Shown: positions 15,387 through 24,261, counted from the first letter of the stretch. The stretch: 64,000 nucleotides of DNA from J054 sp963850255 (GCA_963850255.1 CAWKLL010000029.1:1-64000), one strand, 5' to 3'. Numbers and translations are program-made. Notes: generated by a model not told the origin, from the sequence alone.

Positions 15387-16559
15387 CTAGCGCAGGCCGC
15401 GCAGAATCAGATTTGGCAGGTAGGCGTCATCCCAGTCCAGCGCCAGTTCGCCGGTACGCACGATGACGAGTCCGGCCGACGGAATGCTATACACCCTCGC
15501 GCCGCCAAACCCGTCGAAGTAGATGACGTCGGGCGCGGCGAAAGGCTCGGAGTGATAGGCCTTGGTCGAGGCCTTTTGGTTATAGCCTCGGTATTCCGTG
15601 TACTCGGTGCCCAGCCAGGTCAGAAAACCGTAATTGGGGTTGGTGGCGCTGGGGGTCACCATTTCTCGCATCCACTCGGCCGGCACAATCTGGCGTTCGC
15701 CAAAGCTTCCTCGCGTTAGATGCAGCAAGCCCATGGTCAGCCATGAACGCGGCGTCGCACTCAGACAGCAAAATACGCGCGCCATGCCATGCTCGACGGA
15801 GTCCAGAACGACTTCAGCGTCATCAGCGCCGGTATATTGCCAAAATGCCTTGGACAGATAATCGGCGTAGCGTTCGCCGGTAGCGCGTTCGATGACCAGC
15901 CCCAGTGCCTGCGGATTGATCGAGTTGTAGTCGAATTTTTCACCGGGCGTGCCGGCCAGCGGCTGACTGAGAACCAGCGGAACAATATTTTCTCCCAGCA
16001 CCAGTTGAGTAAAACCGCCGAGCGGGTTCCAGCCAATACTTGGAAAATCGATGCCACTGGATTGCTGCAGCATCTGGCGCAGGGTGATGCGTGCGCGTCC
16101 GTCGGCGGCCCATTCCGGCAGATAAACGCCAATTTCGTCATCGACAGAACCGATGTGTCCGTCACGGATGGCAATACCGACCAGCATGGCGAGCACGGAC
16201 TTATGCATCGACTGCGTGGCTGACAGGCTGTATTCATCGAAGCCGGGATAGTAGTGCTCCAGTTGCAGCGCTCCGTCGTGAAAAATCAGCAGCGCATGCG
16301 ACTGGGTTTCGGTGCCATAGGCAATCGCTTGTTCGAGGGTGTCGGGCAGAATGCTGCGGTTGACTTCGCCGGCCAGGCGCAGGTCGAGTCGCGGACCACC
16401 CAGGACCGGTTCCGTGGGTCCCTGGCCGCCGCCAAACGGGGCCATCACCAGGCGTGTAGTCAGGCCCGGGTCCTGAAAATACATCCAGCCCAGACCGGCG
16501 AGAATGATCAACAGAACCAGTTGCAGCAGACGTTTTAGAAAGCGGAATAAGGTACGCAT
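15387..16559 (-). CDS. Membrane-anchored serine hydrolase, class C beta-lactamase family (NylB-like)
   Basis: Predicted periplasmic serine hydrolase of 390 aa. Residues ~10-27 form one hydrophobic anchor after a basic start. The SxxK nucleophile motif is SMHK (Ser117, Lys120), followed by a LVGIAIRDGHIGSVDDE stretch typical of the family. The second motif region reads FDYNSINPQALG, with the pattern of 6-aminohexanoate-oligomer hydrolases and EstB-type esterases rather than YxN of true beta-lactamases. Substrate unknown. It is convergent with folE; the stop lies in a 14-base palindrome at 15382-15395. Relatives of this superfamily act with NRPS pathways as PBP-type cyclases or ClbP-type prodrug peptidases, so proximity to a thioesterase-less NRPS is worth noting, but an unrelated role is equally likely. 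Confidence 0.85.
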   Translation of the reverse strand: MRTLFRFLKRLLQLVLLIILAGLGWMYFQDPGLTTRLVMAPFGGGQGPTEPVLGGPRLDLRLAGEVNRSILPDTLEQAIAYGTETQSHALLIFHDGALQLEHYYPGFDEYSLSATQSMHKSVLAMLVGIAIRDGHIGSVDDEIGVYLPEWAADGRARITLRQMLQQSSGIDFPSIGWNPLGGFTQLVLGENIVPLVLSQPLAGTPGEKFDYNSINPQALGLVIERATGERYADYLSKAFWQYTGADDAEVVLDSVEHGMARVFCCLSATPRSWLTMGLLHLTRGSFGERQIVPAEWMREMVTPSATNPNYGFLTWLGTEYTEYRGYNQKASTKAYHSEPFAAPDVIYFDGFGGARVYSIPSAGLVIVRTGELALDWDDAYLPNLILRGLR

Positions 16560-16782
16560 GGGCGGGAGTATAGCTGCAGCAAACGCTCAATGGGCTTGGT
16601 AATGGGCGCTGAATTCACACGGGCTGGTGACCTTAGCCGGGCTTTTTGTAAGTCCGGCGCGGCTAGCGGGCCGGCGCATTGGAGCGGGATGAAAGCGCCC
16701 CTGCACAGCTTGATGGCCGGAAACCAGAGAATGACCTGATTTGACCAGATAGGCCGCAGCCGGATGCGCAGAATACATTCCC

Positions 16783-17022
16783 ATGAACAACACAACACAC
16801 ATCCGAAGCCGCGGCCGGCCGACTATTGGCAAGGCTCGCATGGTCACTGTAGGCATCCGTATCGAGCCCGAGGAACGGCAACGACTCGAAGAGCTGGCTG
16901 CCGAATGCAACATGTCCCTGTGCGCCTATCTGCGCGCCGTGGCACGGCGTGAAATAGCCCGTGCCGACGGACATGGTCTGAAGGTCGTCAATGGCAGGAA
17001 CGCGCAAGGCGCGGAGTGCTAA
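16783..17022 (+). CDS. Small ribbon-helix-helix protein
   Basis: 79 aa. Residues ~20-58 give the ribbon-helix-helix pattern: a beta strand (MVTVGIRIEP), then EERQRLEELAAEC, a turn, and MSLCAYLRAVARREI, like CopG/Arc or MobC N-terminal DNA-binding folds. A basic lead-in (RSRGRP) precedes it. No toxin gene, relaxase or phage gene lies next to it, so it is an orphan in this window. A strong terminator follows 50 bases after the stop, which supports a real short transcript. The ribosome site is weak. Likely a DNA-binding regulator; target unknown. Confidence 0.6.
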   Translation: MNNTTHIRSRGRPTIGKARMVTVGIRIEPEERQRLEELAAECNMSLCAYLRAVARREIARADGHGLKVVNGRNAQGAEC

Positions 17023-17072
17023 AACCCGAGCTCCTGAAACAACAACGATTCTCCCCAATCAATGGTTTTTTT

Positions 17073-17097
17073 GCCGCCTGCATGGCGGCCTTTTTTT
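17073..17097 (+). terminator. Rho-independent terminator
   Basis: Stem GCCGCC / GGCGGC with loop TGCAT, followed by a run of seven T. It ends the small ribbon-helix-helix gene. On the minus strand the stem is followed by A, so it does not terminate the hem operon by this mechanism. Confidence 0.85.
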
Positions 17098-17129
17098 GTC
17101 TGCGCGCCGGCGAAACCCCTGTGCCGGAG

Positions 17130-18398
17130 CTAGCGCCAGGTTTGCAGCAGCTCAGCCAGGCGATCGAGCTGCGTTTCGCTATGCGCCAGGGACAGGAAGC
17201 CGACTTCATAAGCGCTGGGTGGCAGGTAAATATCGGCAGCCAGTGCGGCCTTAAACAATTCTGCGTAGCTTTCGCGCAGTCCTGCCGGTAGCTGGTCCGG
17301 GCGGCGAACAGGCAGTGTGGCGTTGCCATCGGGGATCAGCCAGAACAGGGAACCGCAGCGCTGTAACTGCAGACCGTGAACGGATTGCAGGCAGTTTTCC
17401 AGATGTGCGCCCAGCGCCTCCAGTCGAGCGTAGCTATCCGTCTCTAATAGTCTTTGCAGGCTCGCCAGGCCGGCGCTCATGGCCACCGGGTTGGCGCTCA
17501 GTGTGCCGGCCTGGTAGACCGGGCCCAGCGGCGCCAGCTGACTCATTATTTCGCGCGCACCGGCCAGCGCGCCGACCGGAAAGCCGCCACCGATAATTTT
17601 ACCGTAGGTCACCAGGTCGGGTTGTAAATTCATGCTGTCTGCGCAACCGCCGAAGCCGAGGCGAAAGCCGCTGATGACCTCGTCGAAAATCAACAGGGCA
17701 CCATGCTGCCGGCACAGGTTTTGCAGCGATTCGAGAAAGGCACGGCGTTGCGGTAATAGTCCGAAGTTGGCCGGTAGCGGTTCGATGATTGCCGCGGCAA
17801 TTTCATGGCCATGGCGCTCGAACAGGCTGGCAAGGCCCGCTTCGTCATCCAGCGCTGCCACCAACGTGTCGCTGGCTACGCCGGCCGGAACACCGGCGCT
17901 GTCGGCTACACCCGCGTCAGCCAGTCCCGAGCCGGCGCGAATCAGCATGGCGTCACTATGGCCGTGGTAACAGCCGGAAAACTTCACCAGCTTGTCACGA
18001 CCGGTGACACCGCGAGCCAGTCGCAGTGCCGTCATTACGGCCTCGGTTCCCGAATTCATGAAGCGTATTTGCTCAATGAATGGCAGCCGCGTGCAGATCA
18101 GTTCGGCCAGCTCCAGAGACACCGTTTCGGCGGTGCCGAAACTCCAGCCGCGCCCGAGCGCCGCGGCTACGGCCGCCGCGACTTGCTCATCTGCATGTCC
18201 GAGAATCATTGGGCCAAAGGCCATGCAGTAGTCTGTCAGGCAGCGGCCATCGGTGGTTTCAAGCTGGCTGCCGCGGGCAGCGCTGATAAACACTGGTTGC
18301 CCGCCGACGCTGCTCAGGGCGCGTACGGGGGAGTGCACACCGCCCGGCGTAACTTTTTTGGCGCGCGCAAACAGATCGCGCTGGGATGTAGCCGGCAT
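17130..18398 (-). CDS. hemL: Glutamate-1-semialdehyde 2,1-aminomutase
   Basis: PLP enzyme that converts glutamate-1-semialdehyde to 5-aminolevulinate, second step of the C5 pathway. 422 aa, normal length. Seen: N-terminal PGGVHSPVRA, NSGTEAVMTALRLAR, the FDEVISGFR aspartate motif near 239, and PLP lysine 267 in TYGKIIGGGFPVGA. Start ATG overlaps the hemB stop (TAATG), so translation is probably coupled. Last gene of the minus-strand cysG-cysK-hemA-hemC/D-hemB-hemL run. Confidence 0.97.
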   Translation of the reverse strand: MPATSQRDLFARAKKVTPGGVHSPVRALSSVGGQPVFISAARGSQLETTDGRCLTDYCMAFGPMILGHADEQVAAAVAAALGRGWSFGTAETVSLELAELICTRLPFIEQIRFMNSGTEAVMTALRLARGVTGRDKLVKFSGCYHGHSDAMLIRAGSGLADAGVADSAGVPAGVASDTLVAALDDEAGLASLFERHGHEIAAAIIEPLPANFGLLPQRRAFLESLQNLCRQHGALLIFDEVISGFRLGFGGCADSMNLQPDLVTYGKIIGGGFPVGALAGAREIMSQLAPLGPVYQAGTLSANPVAMSAGLASLQRLLETDSYARLEALGAHLENCLQSVHGLQLQRCGSLFWLIPDGNATLPVRRPDQLPAGLRESYAELFKAALAADIYLPPSAYEVGFLSLAHSETQLDRLAELLQTWR

Positions 18399-19363
18399 TA
18401 CAGGATGCCGCGCCGCGCCGCGTAGCTGATAATCATGCGAGCGCCGGCGCGCAGACAGGCCGTCCAGGTTTCCCGTTGAGCGTGAGCCGCATTCAGCAAG
18501 CCCTGCTCGGCGGCCAGATCGAGTCCGGCCTGCTCGCCGCTGGTTTGATAAACCGCCCAGGGTTGCGGCAGGCGGGCGCTTAAGTCTGCCAGCACATCAA
18601 GATAGGGCAGGGCCGGCTTGACCATCAGGATGTCAGCGCCTTCTGCCGCATCACGTTGTGCGCATAGCAGTGCATCATCGCGGCGACCGGGATCCAGTTG
18701 GTAACTGCAGCGATCCTGCAAGCGGCCATCGGCGGCCGGCGCTGATTCCGCGGCATTGCGAAAGGGTCCGTAAAAGGCTGAGGCGAACTTGGCGCTGTAA
18801 CTCATGATTGCAGTGTGCTCAAGCTGAGCGGCATCCAGGGATTGACGGATGGCAGCGACGCGTCCGTCGAGCATGTCGCTGGGCGCGACACAGTCCGCCC
18901 CCGCCTGGGCAAACTGCGTTGCCGCACGAGCCAGTTCGGTCACACTCTCGGCGTTGCGCAGCGCATCACCGGCATCGTTCAACAGTCCGCAGTGTCCATG
19001 CCGGGTATACGAACAAAGGCAAACATCGGCAGCCAGCCAGATGTCCGCGCCGAAACGTTTTTTCAGAGCCTCAATCTGGCTGCAGGTAAAGCCATAGTCG
19101 AAGTCCTGATCCTGCTTGTTCCGCGGCACGCCGAATAACAGGAACTTGCTAATGCCCTGTGTTAAATCGGCGTCAACCTGACGCAGCAGTGATTCGCTGG
19201 TGTCGCGGTTGACCTCGCGCAGTCCCGGCACAGCTTCAGGGCTGTTGAGACCGTCAACGACAAACAGCGGTTGAATTAACTGTTCGCGGTGCACGCGATG
19301 CTGGCGACTCAGCTCGCGAATATGCCGGTTAAGACGCGTACGCCGCAGTGTTATCCCAGCCAT
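18398..19363 (-). CDS. hemB: Porphobilinogen synthase (5-aminolevulinate dehydratase)
   Basis: Condenses two 5-aminolevulinates into porphobilinogen. From the ATG at 19363 the product is 321 aa, family length; a GTG three codons earlier is possible, but the AGAG ribosome site is better spaced for the ATG. Seen: metal-site segment DVCLCSYTRHGHCG, first catalytic lysine in SYSAKFASAFYGPF, second (Schiff base) lysine in MVKPALPYLD. The C-terminal ~25 residues are less conserved than usual. Overlaps the 3' end of the hemC fusion by 13 bases and hemL by one base, indicating an operon with translational coupling. Confidence 0.95.
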   Translation of the reverse strand: MAGITLRRTRLNRHIRELSRQHRVHREQLIQPLFVVDGLNSPEAVPGLREVNRDTSESLLRQVDADLTQGISKFLLFGVPRNKQDQDFDYGFTCSQIEALKKRFGADIWLAADVCLCSYTRHGHCGLLNDAGDALRNAESVTELARAATQFAQAGADCVAPSDMLDGRVAAIRQSLDAAQLEHTAIMSYSAKFASAFYGPFRNAAESAPAADGRLQDRCSYQLDPGRRDDALLCAQRDAAEGADILMVKPALPYLDVLADLSARLPQPWAVYQTSGEQAGLDLAAEQGLLNAAHAQRETWTACLRAGARMIISYAARRGIL

Positions 19364-20844
19364 GCGCGCCACTCTTTGCGGCTGGGAAAAATACGTGCCT
19401 GAATGCCCAGCTCGCGCAAGGCAGCGGCTGTTTTGCCGTTGCCGCAGGCATGTTCGGCATCGCGCGGCGCCAAATTGCCCAGGGCGCGAAATTGTGCGCC
19501 ACTGCCCCAGAAGCAGTGCGTGGCCTGCGCGAGGCTGTTGTCTTCCGCGGTCACTGGCTCAGAGCGATAAGTGGCCAGCACGCTGCCCACGCCGGAAGCC
19601 GACCAGCTGTCTTGCGCGCCGTCGCGCGTTACTGCCGTCCAGTGCTTCATCTCGGGCAGTTGCAGCACCGACGCCTGAAGCGTTTCCTGAATAGACTCGA
19701 AACCAAGATTGTCTGCACAGCCTTCGACCCAGTAACCACGCGCGGCCAGCTGCCGCCAACTTTTTACGCCGCTAACCCAGATGCGCTGCGTACCGTGTCT
19801 GGACAAGGCCGCGGGCAGTGCATGCCAATGCGCAATAAACAGCGCGCCCTGTGGCATGTCTCTGATCGGCAAAGCCTCGCGGCGAGTCTGGCGAATTGAG
19901 GCTGCGCCATCCCAGGGCCGTGCGGCGGCCGGCCGGGGTGGGTGATCCCAGAGCAATTGCCGGTGGCCTTGCTCGTTGCGTTGAAAAACCAGGGTGCCGA
20001 GTCGCGCGGTTGCGACTGCAGTGGCAGCGAAAGCGGGCGTGTTACCGCTGGCCACTGAGAATTCGCGGGCGACCAAGGCTTCGGTCATCGGGTCATGCAG
20101 TGCGTTCAATCGCTCTGCGCAGCGCAGATCGTCCGACCGGCACTCCAGCGACAGGGCACCCTGCCCGGGTGCAGCCGGGCATTCCGATAGCGGCAACACC
20201 ATCCAGCGGGCGCCCTCAAGTATCGTGGCGAGACATTTTCGCCCCTCTGGCTCTTGCCAGAGACGCTCCAGCCCCGCCAGTGCCAGCACCACACCGTCGA
20301 GGGCTTCGCTGTCATCATCGGCCAGCGTCAGTCGACGCGCGCGTTGCTCCACGGCTCCGCGCAGGGATCGAAACTGCAAGCTCGGCGGCTGGCCAGCCGC
20401 CGGCAAATGTTCGTTGAGAAAATCCCTGACGTGAAGCTGGCGACGCTGCGACGAGGAACCGATGCGCAAGCTCATGCCGGCGTGCAGACGCTGCATGACA
20501 TCGGCGCGAAACAACACCACATCACGCGGATTGGCGCGCGCCGGCATGGCTGCGCAGCGCAAGCCTGCCGGTCGTTGATCTGCCAGGTCTTTGCGCGAAT
20601 GCACGCAAAAATCGATATCGCCGGCTTGTAGCGCGCTATCCAGCGTGTCGGAAAAGAACTGTGCATCCCTGACGCTGGCCAGCGGCGTGGATTGATCGCG
20701 ATCACCGCGCGTGCTCAGGCAATGCAATTGAATTGTCAGGCCGGGATGTGCTTCCTCAAGGGCCCGCGCGATTTGACGGCTTTGCGCCACAGCCAACAGC
20801 GAACCTCGCGTGCCGAGGCGCAAAACGTTAGCCGCGCTGTTCAT
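19351..20844 (-). CDS. hemC: HemC-like hydroxymethylbilane synthase with HemD-like C-terminal extension; cofactor cysteine absent
   Basis: HemC joins four porphobilinogens into hydroxymethylbilane. Start set at the ATG at 20844, which overlaps the hemA stop as ATGA; 497 aa instead of ~310. Seen in HemC: LRLGTRGSLLAVAQS at the start, catalytic Asp86 in HSRKDL, GSSSQRRQ near 129-136, and APGQGALSLECR near 225-236. At the loop that normally holds the dipyrromethane-binding Cys (GGCQ in E. coli) the sequence is SGNTP, with Asn268 in place of Cys and a loop about two residues shorter. Residues ~305-497 are an extension with RGYWVEG and GNGKTAAALRELGI patterns suggestive of uroporphyrinogen-III synthase, but short and divergent. 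HMBS identity is sure as family; activity by the usual cofactor mechanism is doubtful. Confidence 0.88.
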   Translation of the reverse strand: MNSAANVLRLGTRGSLLAVAQSRQIARALEEAHPGLTIQLHCLSTRGDRDQSTPLASVRDAQFFSDTLDSALQAGDIDFCVHSRKDLADQRPAGLRCAAMPARANPRDVVLFRADVMQRLHAGMSLRIGSSSQRRQLHVRDFLNEHLPAAGQPPSLQFRSLRGAVEQRARRLTLADDDSEALDGVVLALAGLERLWQEPEGRKCLATILEGARWMVLPLSECPAAPGQGALSLECRSDDLRCAERLNALHDPMTEALVAREFSVASGNTPAFAATAVATARLGTLVFQRNEQGHRQLLWDHPPRPAAARPWDGAASIRQTRREALPIRDMPQGALFIAHWHALPAALSRHGTQRIWVSGVKSWRQLAARGYWVEGCADNLGFESIQETLQASVLQLPEMKHWTAVTRDGAQDSWSASGVGSVLATYRSEPVTAEDNSLAQATHCFWGSGAQFRALGNLAPRDAEHACGNGKTAAALRELGIQARIFPSRKEWRAWLG

Positions 20845-21737
20845 GCGCGTGCGCGTTGCAGCGTGGGTGATTCGAAGCAGTCCGCCAGCTGCGCATATTC
20901 GCGACAGGCAACGCGCGCGTGCTCGATCTGTAGTGACCGCACATTCGCCTGCCTGGCGCGCAGTTCGAACAGGTGATCCAGGTCGTAGCAAGGCGTTGCG
21001 CCGCTGAGCTTGAGTGCTTGTTGTCGGCGCCGTCCGAGATGAGTGAATGTCGACAGCAAATTGCCGTCGAGTTGTTGCTGCCAAAGTCTATCGTTGGCCG
21101 GATCGGCCGGGGTAGTCATCACCACATGATCGGCCCAGTCGGCGGCCAGGCTGAATTCTGCCGGCGCAAACCGCTGAGTAAAAGTTATCGTCGGTCGCGC
21201 ATGCAGGCGATAATTCCAGCTGGCGGTTTGCTGACGCTCGAAGTACGGCAGCAAAGACTGCGCCAGTTCGCCGTCACCGACGAACAGCAGCCGTTCGCCC
21301 CGCGCAGGTCGCAGTAGTTTGCGCAGCAATGATCCATAGGAGGCGCCGCCGATCCCTTGCAGGTGATCGCGATGAATGGCAGTGGCATCTCGCAACAGGG
21401 TTTCCACCACGGGAGCCAGCGCAGCGATCTGCGCCGTCGTGGCGCGCAGACAATAGTCCTGCCAGGCACGGCGAAACTGACCCTGCACATTGGTTTCGCC
21501 GGGTACCTGGCTGCGTAAACCGGTGATTACTTCGAGCAGAAAGTTATAGGCCTCGCGTCCGCGATGGCGCTCTGGCGTGGGCTCGTCGACAAGTGTTGGC
21601 GCGGCGGCGTGCGCGCGCAGCAGCAGACGGCGCAGACAGGTATCGACGACCAGCCCCTTCGATGCGCGGGCCGGCGTCGACACGGGCGTGGGCCAATGCA
21701 GTACTTCAAGCAGGGCGGGTGGATAGCAGACGGTCAT
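20841..21737 (-). CDS. hemA: Short, divergent glutamyl-tRNA reductase
   Basis: Family role: reduces glutamyl-tRNA to glutamate-1-semialdehyde, the step before HemL. Start at the ATG 21737, preceded by AAGGCG and 14 bases after the cysK stop; an upstream start at 21773 would overlap cysK. 298 aa against ~420 in the family. Seen: a VVDTCLRR segment at the place of the catalytic STCNR, a FLLEVITGLRSQVPGETNVQGQ segment matching the conserved GLxSxxxGExQIxGQ, then GASYGSLL and a nucleotide-binding stretch LLFVGDGELAQS. The C-terminal helical dimerisation domain is missing. Context with hemC, hemB and hemL supports the role; sequence divergence makes it less certain than the neighbours. Confidence 0.8.
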   Translation of the reverse strand: MTVCYPPALLEVLHWPTPVSTPARASKGLVVDTCLRRLLLRAHAAAPTLVDEPTPERHRGREAYNFLLEVITGLRSQVPGETNVQGQFRRAWQDYCLRATTAQIAALAPVVETLLRDATAIHRDHLQGIGGASYGSLLRKLLRPARGERLLFVGDGELAQSLLPYFERQQTASWNYRLHARPTITFTQRFAPAEFSLAADWADHVVMTTPADPANDRLWQQQLDGNLLSTFTHLGRRRQQALKLSGATPCYDLDHLFELRARQANVRSLQIEHARVACREYAQLADCFESPTLQRARA

Positions 21738-21751
21738 GCAGCGGTTTCGCC

Positions 21752-22709
21752 TTAACTGACGCTGGCCAGCCATTCGTCGTCGGAGCCTTCTTCAAGATCA
21801 TCGAACAACCAGGTGCTGAGATAGCGTTCGCCGGTGTCGGGCAGCATGGCCAGAATGCTTGAGCCCTTGCGGGGCCTGTTCGGCGACTTTGGTGGCCGCA
21901 GCGTAGGTGCCACCCGCCGAGAGGCCGACGAAAATGCCTTCCTCGCGGGCCAGCCGCAGGGCCCAGTGTTTGGCCTCGTCATCGGTGACCGGAACGATTT
22001 GGTCGACCACGCCAGGATTAAGAACATCCGGCACAAAATTCGGTGTCCAGCCCTGGATCTTGTGCGGCTTCCAGTCCTGGCCGGCCAGCATTGACGCTTC
22101 CGCGGGTTCCGTCGCAATGATCTTCACCTCGGGGCGTGCGGCTTTGATGATTTCGCCCGCGCCCGTCATGGTGCCGCCGGTGCCCCAGCCCGTCACCCAG
22201 TAGTCCAGGTCACGGTTCGCAAAGTCGCGCAGGATCTCCGGGCCGGTGGTGTTGCGGTGGTAAGCCGGGTTGGCCATGTTCTCGAACTGGCGGGCCAGGA
22301 ACCAGCCATGCTCGGCGGCCAGTTCTTCAGCGCGCTGCACCATGCCTGATGCCTTGTCGGCTGCTGGCGTGAGAATCACGCGGGCACCCAGCGCGCGCAT
22401 TATCTTGCGTCGTTCTACGGAAAAAGTTTCTACCATCAGGGCGACAAAGGGATAGCCGCGTGCCGCGCACACCATGGCCAGCGCGATACCCGTGTTACCC
22501 GAGGTTGCTTCAACCACCGTTTGTCCGGGCTCCAGCGCGCCGCGTTTTTCGGCGTCATTGATAATCGCCAGTGCCAGGCGATCCTTAACGGAGCCCAACG
22601 GATTGCTGGCTTCCAGCTTGACGAACATCTCCATGCCGGCTGGCGCAATGTTATTTAGTCGGACGACCGGTGTATTACCGATGGTGTCGAGAATGCTGTC
22701 GTAGATCAT
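21752..22709 (-). CDS. cysK: Cysteine synthase A, apparent +1 frameshift near the 3' end
   Basis: PLP enzyme making cysteine from O-acetylserine and sulfide. Seen: DTIGNTPVVRLN, PLP lysine 42 in NPLGSVKDR, substrate loop TSGNTGIALA, phosphate loop GWGTGGTMTGAGE. The N-terminal frame (start ATG 22709) runs off after GTYAAATKVAEQA; the expected C-terminus (GSSILAMLPDTGERYLST, ending at 21752) continues in another frame. One extra base in the G run at 21871-21874 explains this. The corrected protein is ~318 aa, typical for CysK. Lies 31 bases after cysG and 14 before hemA. Sequencing error is likelier than inactivation because both halves are conserved. Confidence 0.92.
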
Positions 22710-22740
22710 GTTCTGCTACCTCTACCTGACCGGTATGTTG

Positions 22741-24153
22741 TTATTCATTAACTGCAGCGCTGGCGCGTGCCGCTGCGGGTGAAAACCACGCCAGCTGGCG
22801 CCCCAGGGTCGTTGCTTCGCCGATGATCATGAGCGCCGGCGTGCCGATCCCGGCGGCCGCGGCCCGGGCCGGTAATTCAGCCAGGGTCGCTCCAACGATG
22901 CGCTGACTGGCGGTGCTGCCTTGCTCAATAATCACAGCCGGCGTAGTCGCTGCGCGACCGCCGGCCTGAAGTTTAGAACACAGCTGCTCGATACGCTGGG
23001 TGCCCATATAAATCACCACGGTGTGCCCGGTGGCTGCGATGGCCGCCCAGTTCGGTTGTTCAGCATCATTGGCCGGGTGACCGGTGACTACGGTGTAACC
23101 GGCCGCCACGCCGCGATGAGTCAGCGGAATACCGGCATAAGCCGCACAGGCATTGGCGGCAGTAACGCCCGGTACCACCTGGTAGGCAAGGCCGGCCTCC
23201 GCCAGTGCCTGGAGTTCTTCGCCGCCGCGTCCAAAAACGAAAGGGTCGCCGCCTTTCAGACGACACACGCGTTCGCCGCGTTGCACGCGCTCAACCAGCT
23301 GCTGATTGATCTCGGCCTGCCCGACGGGGCTGTGGCCGGCGCGTTTGCCCACCGCCATCAGTTCAGCATCGCGGCGCGCCAGATCAAGTATTTCCGGTGC
23401 CACCAGCGCATCGTGCATCACACAGTCGGCGCGTTGCAGGAGTTCCAGGCCGCGCCGCGTCAGCAGGCCCGGATCGCCTGGTCCGGCGCCCACCAGCCAG
23501 GCTTCGCCGTCGCTGCTTGTATGGCCGTCAGCCAGGCGCTGGGTCATCAGTGAATCGGCCAGCGTACGGCGGCCATCCAGCACCTGTTCGGCTAACGGGC
23601 CGTCGATGATTTCCTGCCAGAAGCGCACGCGTTCGCGGTAACTGCCCAGCTGCTTGCCAAAGCGGCCACGCCAGTCGCGCACCCAGTCGGCCAATTCACC
23701 CAGGCGGGCCGGCAACCAGTCGTCGAGTCGCTGGCGCAGCACGCGCGCCAGCAGGGGTGCCGCACCGCCGCTGCTGACAGCGACGATGATCGGCGAGCGG
23801 TCTACTACCGCGGGAACAATAAAGGATGAGGCGGGGCCGTCATCGACCACATTGCACAGCCGCTGCTCGGCCCTGGCGGTCGCGGCAACGGCGGCGTTGA
23901 CCGCGGTATCGTCCGTTGCGGCAATCACCAGCAGCTGCTTGTTGACCAGTCCGGGATCGAAATCCCCGCTGACATGCCGGAGTTGCCGCGCAGCCACCAG
24001 TTCGATCAGGCCCGCATTGAGCTGCGGGGCATTGACCGTCACCGCGGCCCCGGCCCGCAGCAGCTGACGAATCTTGCGCAGCGCGACTTCGCCGCCGCCC
24101 ACGACCAGGCAGGGCTGGTTCTTGAGGTCGGCAAACAGCGGGAAATAGTCCAT
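22741..24153 (-). CDS. cysG: Siroheme synthase (methyltransferase, dehydrogenase, ferrochelatase)
   Basis: Makes sirohaem from uroporphyrinogen III for sulfite/nitrite reductases. 470 aa, the usual fused form. N-terminal dehydrogenase/ferrochelatase: CLVVGGGEVALRKIRQLL with the NAD loop, and SSGGAAPLLARVLR near 125-138. C-terminal methyltransferase from ~215: VGAGPGDPGLLT, RLKGGDPFVFGRGGEE, VVPGVTAANACAAYAGIPLTHR in order. First gene of the minus-strand tetrapyrrole/cysteine operon and divergent from cysB. A sigma-70-like promoter is visible upstream. Confidence 0.97.
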   Translation of the reverse strand: MDYFPLFADLKNQPCLVVGGGEVALRKIRQLLRAGAAVTVNAPQLNAGLIELVAARQLRHVSGDFDPGLVNKQLLVIAATDDTAVNAAVAATARAEQRLCNVVDDGPASSFIVPAVVDRSPIIVAVSSGGAAPLLARVLRQRLDDWLPARLGELADWVRDWRGRFGKQLGSYRERVRFWQEIIDGPLAEQVLDGRRTLADSLMTQRLADGHTSSDGEAWLVGAGPGDPGLLTRRGLELLQRADCVMHDALVAPEILDLARRDAELMAVGKRAGHSPVGQAEINQQLVERVQRGERVCRLKGGDPFVFGRGGEELQALAEAGLAYQVVPGVTAANACAAYAGIPLTHRGVAAGYTVVTGHPANDAEQPNWAAIAATGHTVVIYMGTQRIEQLCSKLQAGGRAATTPAVIIEQGSTASQRIVGATLAELPARAAAAGIGTPALMIIGEATTLGRQLAWFSPAAARASAAVNE

Positions 24154-24189
24154 AAGCGGGCGGTCGGAGACGGGTCAGATACCTTACTC

Positions 24190-24218
24190 CTTATCGCAAG
24201 CCATTAAAAAATAATCAA
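24190..24218 (-). promoter_or_regulatory. Predicted sigma-70 promoter for cysG operon
   Basis: On the minus strand TTGATT (24213-24218), 17-base spacer, GATAAG (24190-24195): four of six matches in each hexamer. The spacer is AT-rich, as is common for CysB-activated promoters. About 37 bases from the cysG start. Confidence 0.5.
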
Positions 24219-24261
24219 TTTGGATGCGTATATCGCAAACGGCTATATGTCGCGTCGCGAA

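Noticed and set aside
20845..21084. 80-residue N-terminal extension of HemC
   Set aside because: It lies inside hemA in another frame; the ATGA overlap at 20841-20844 gives the standard HemC start.
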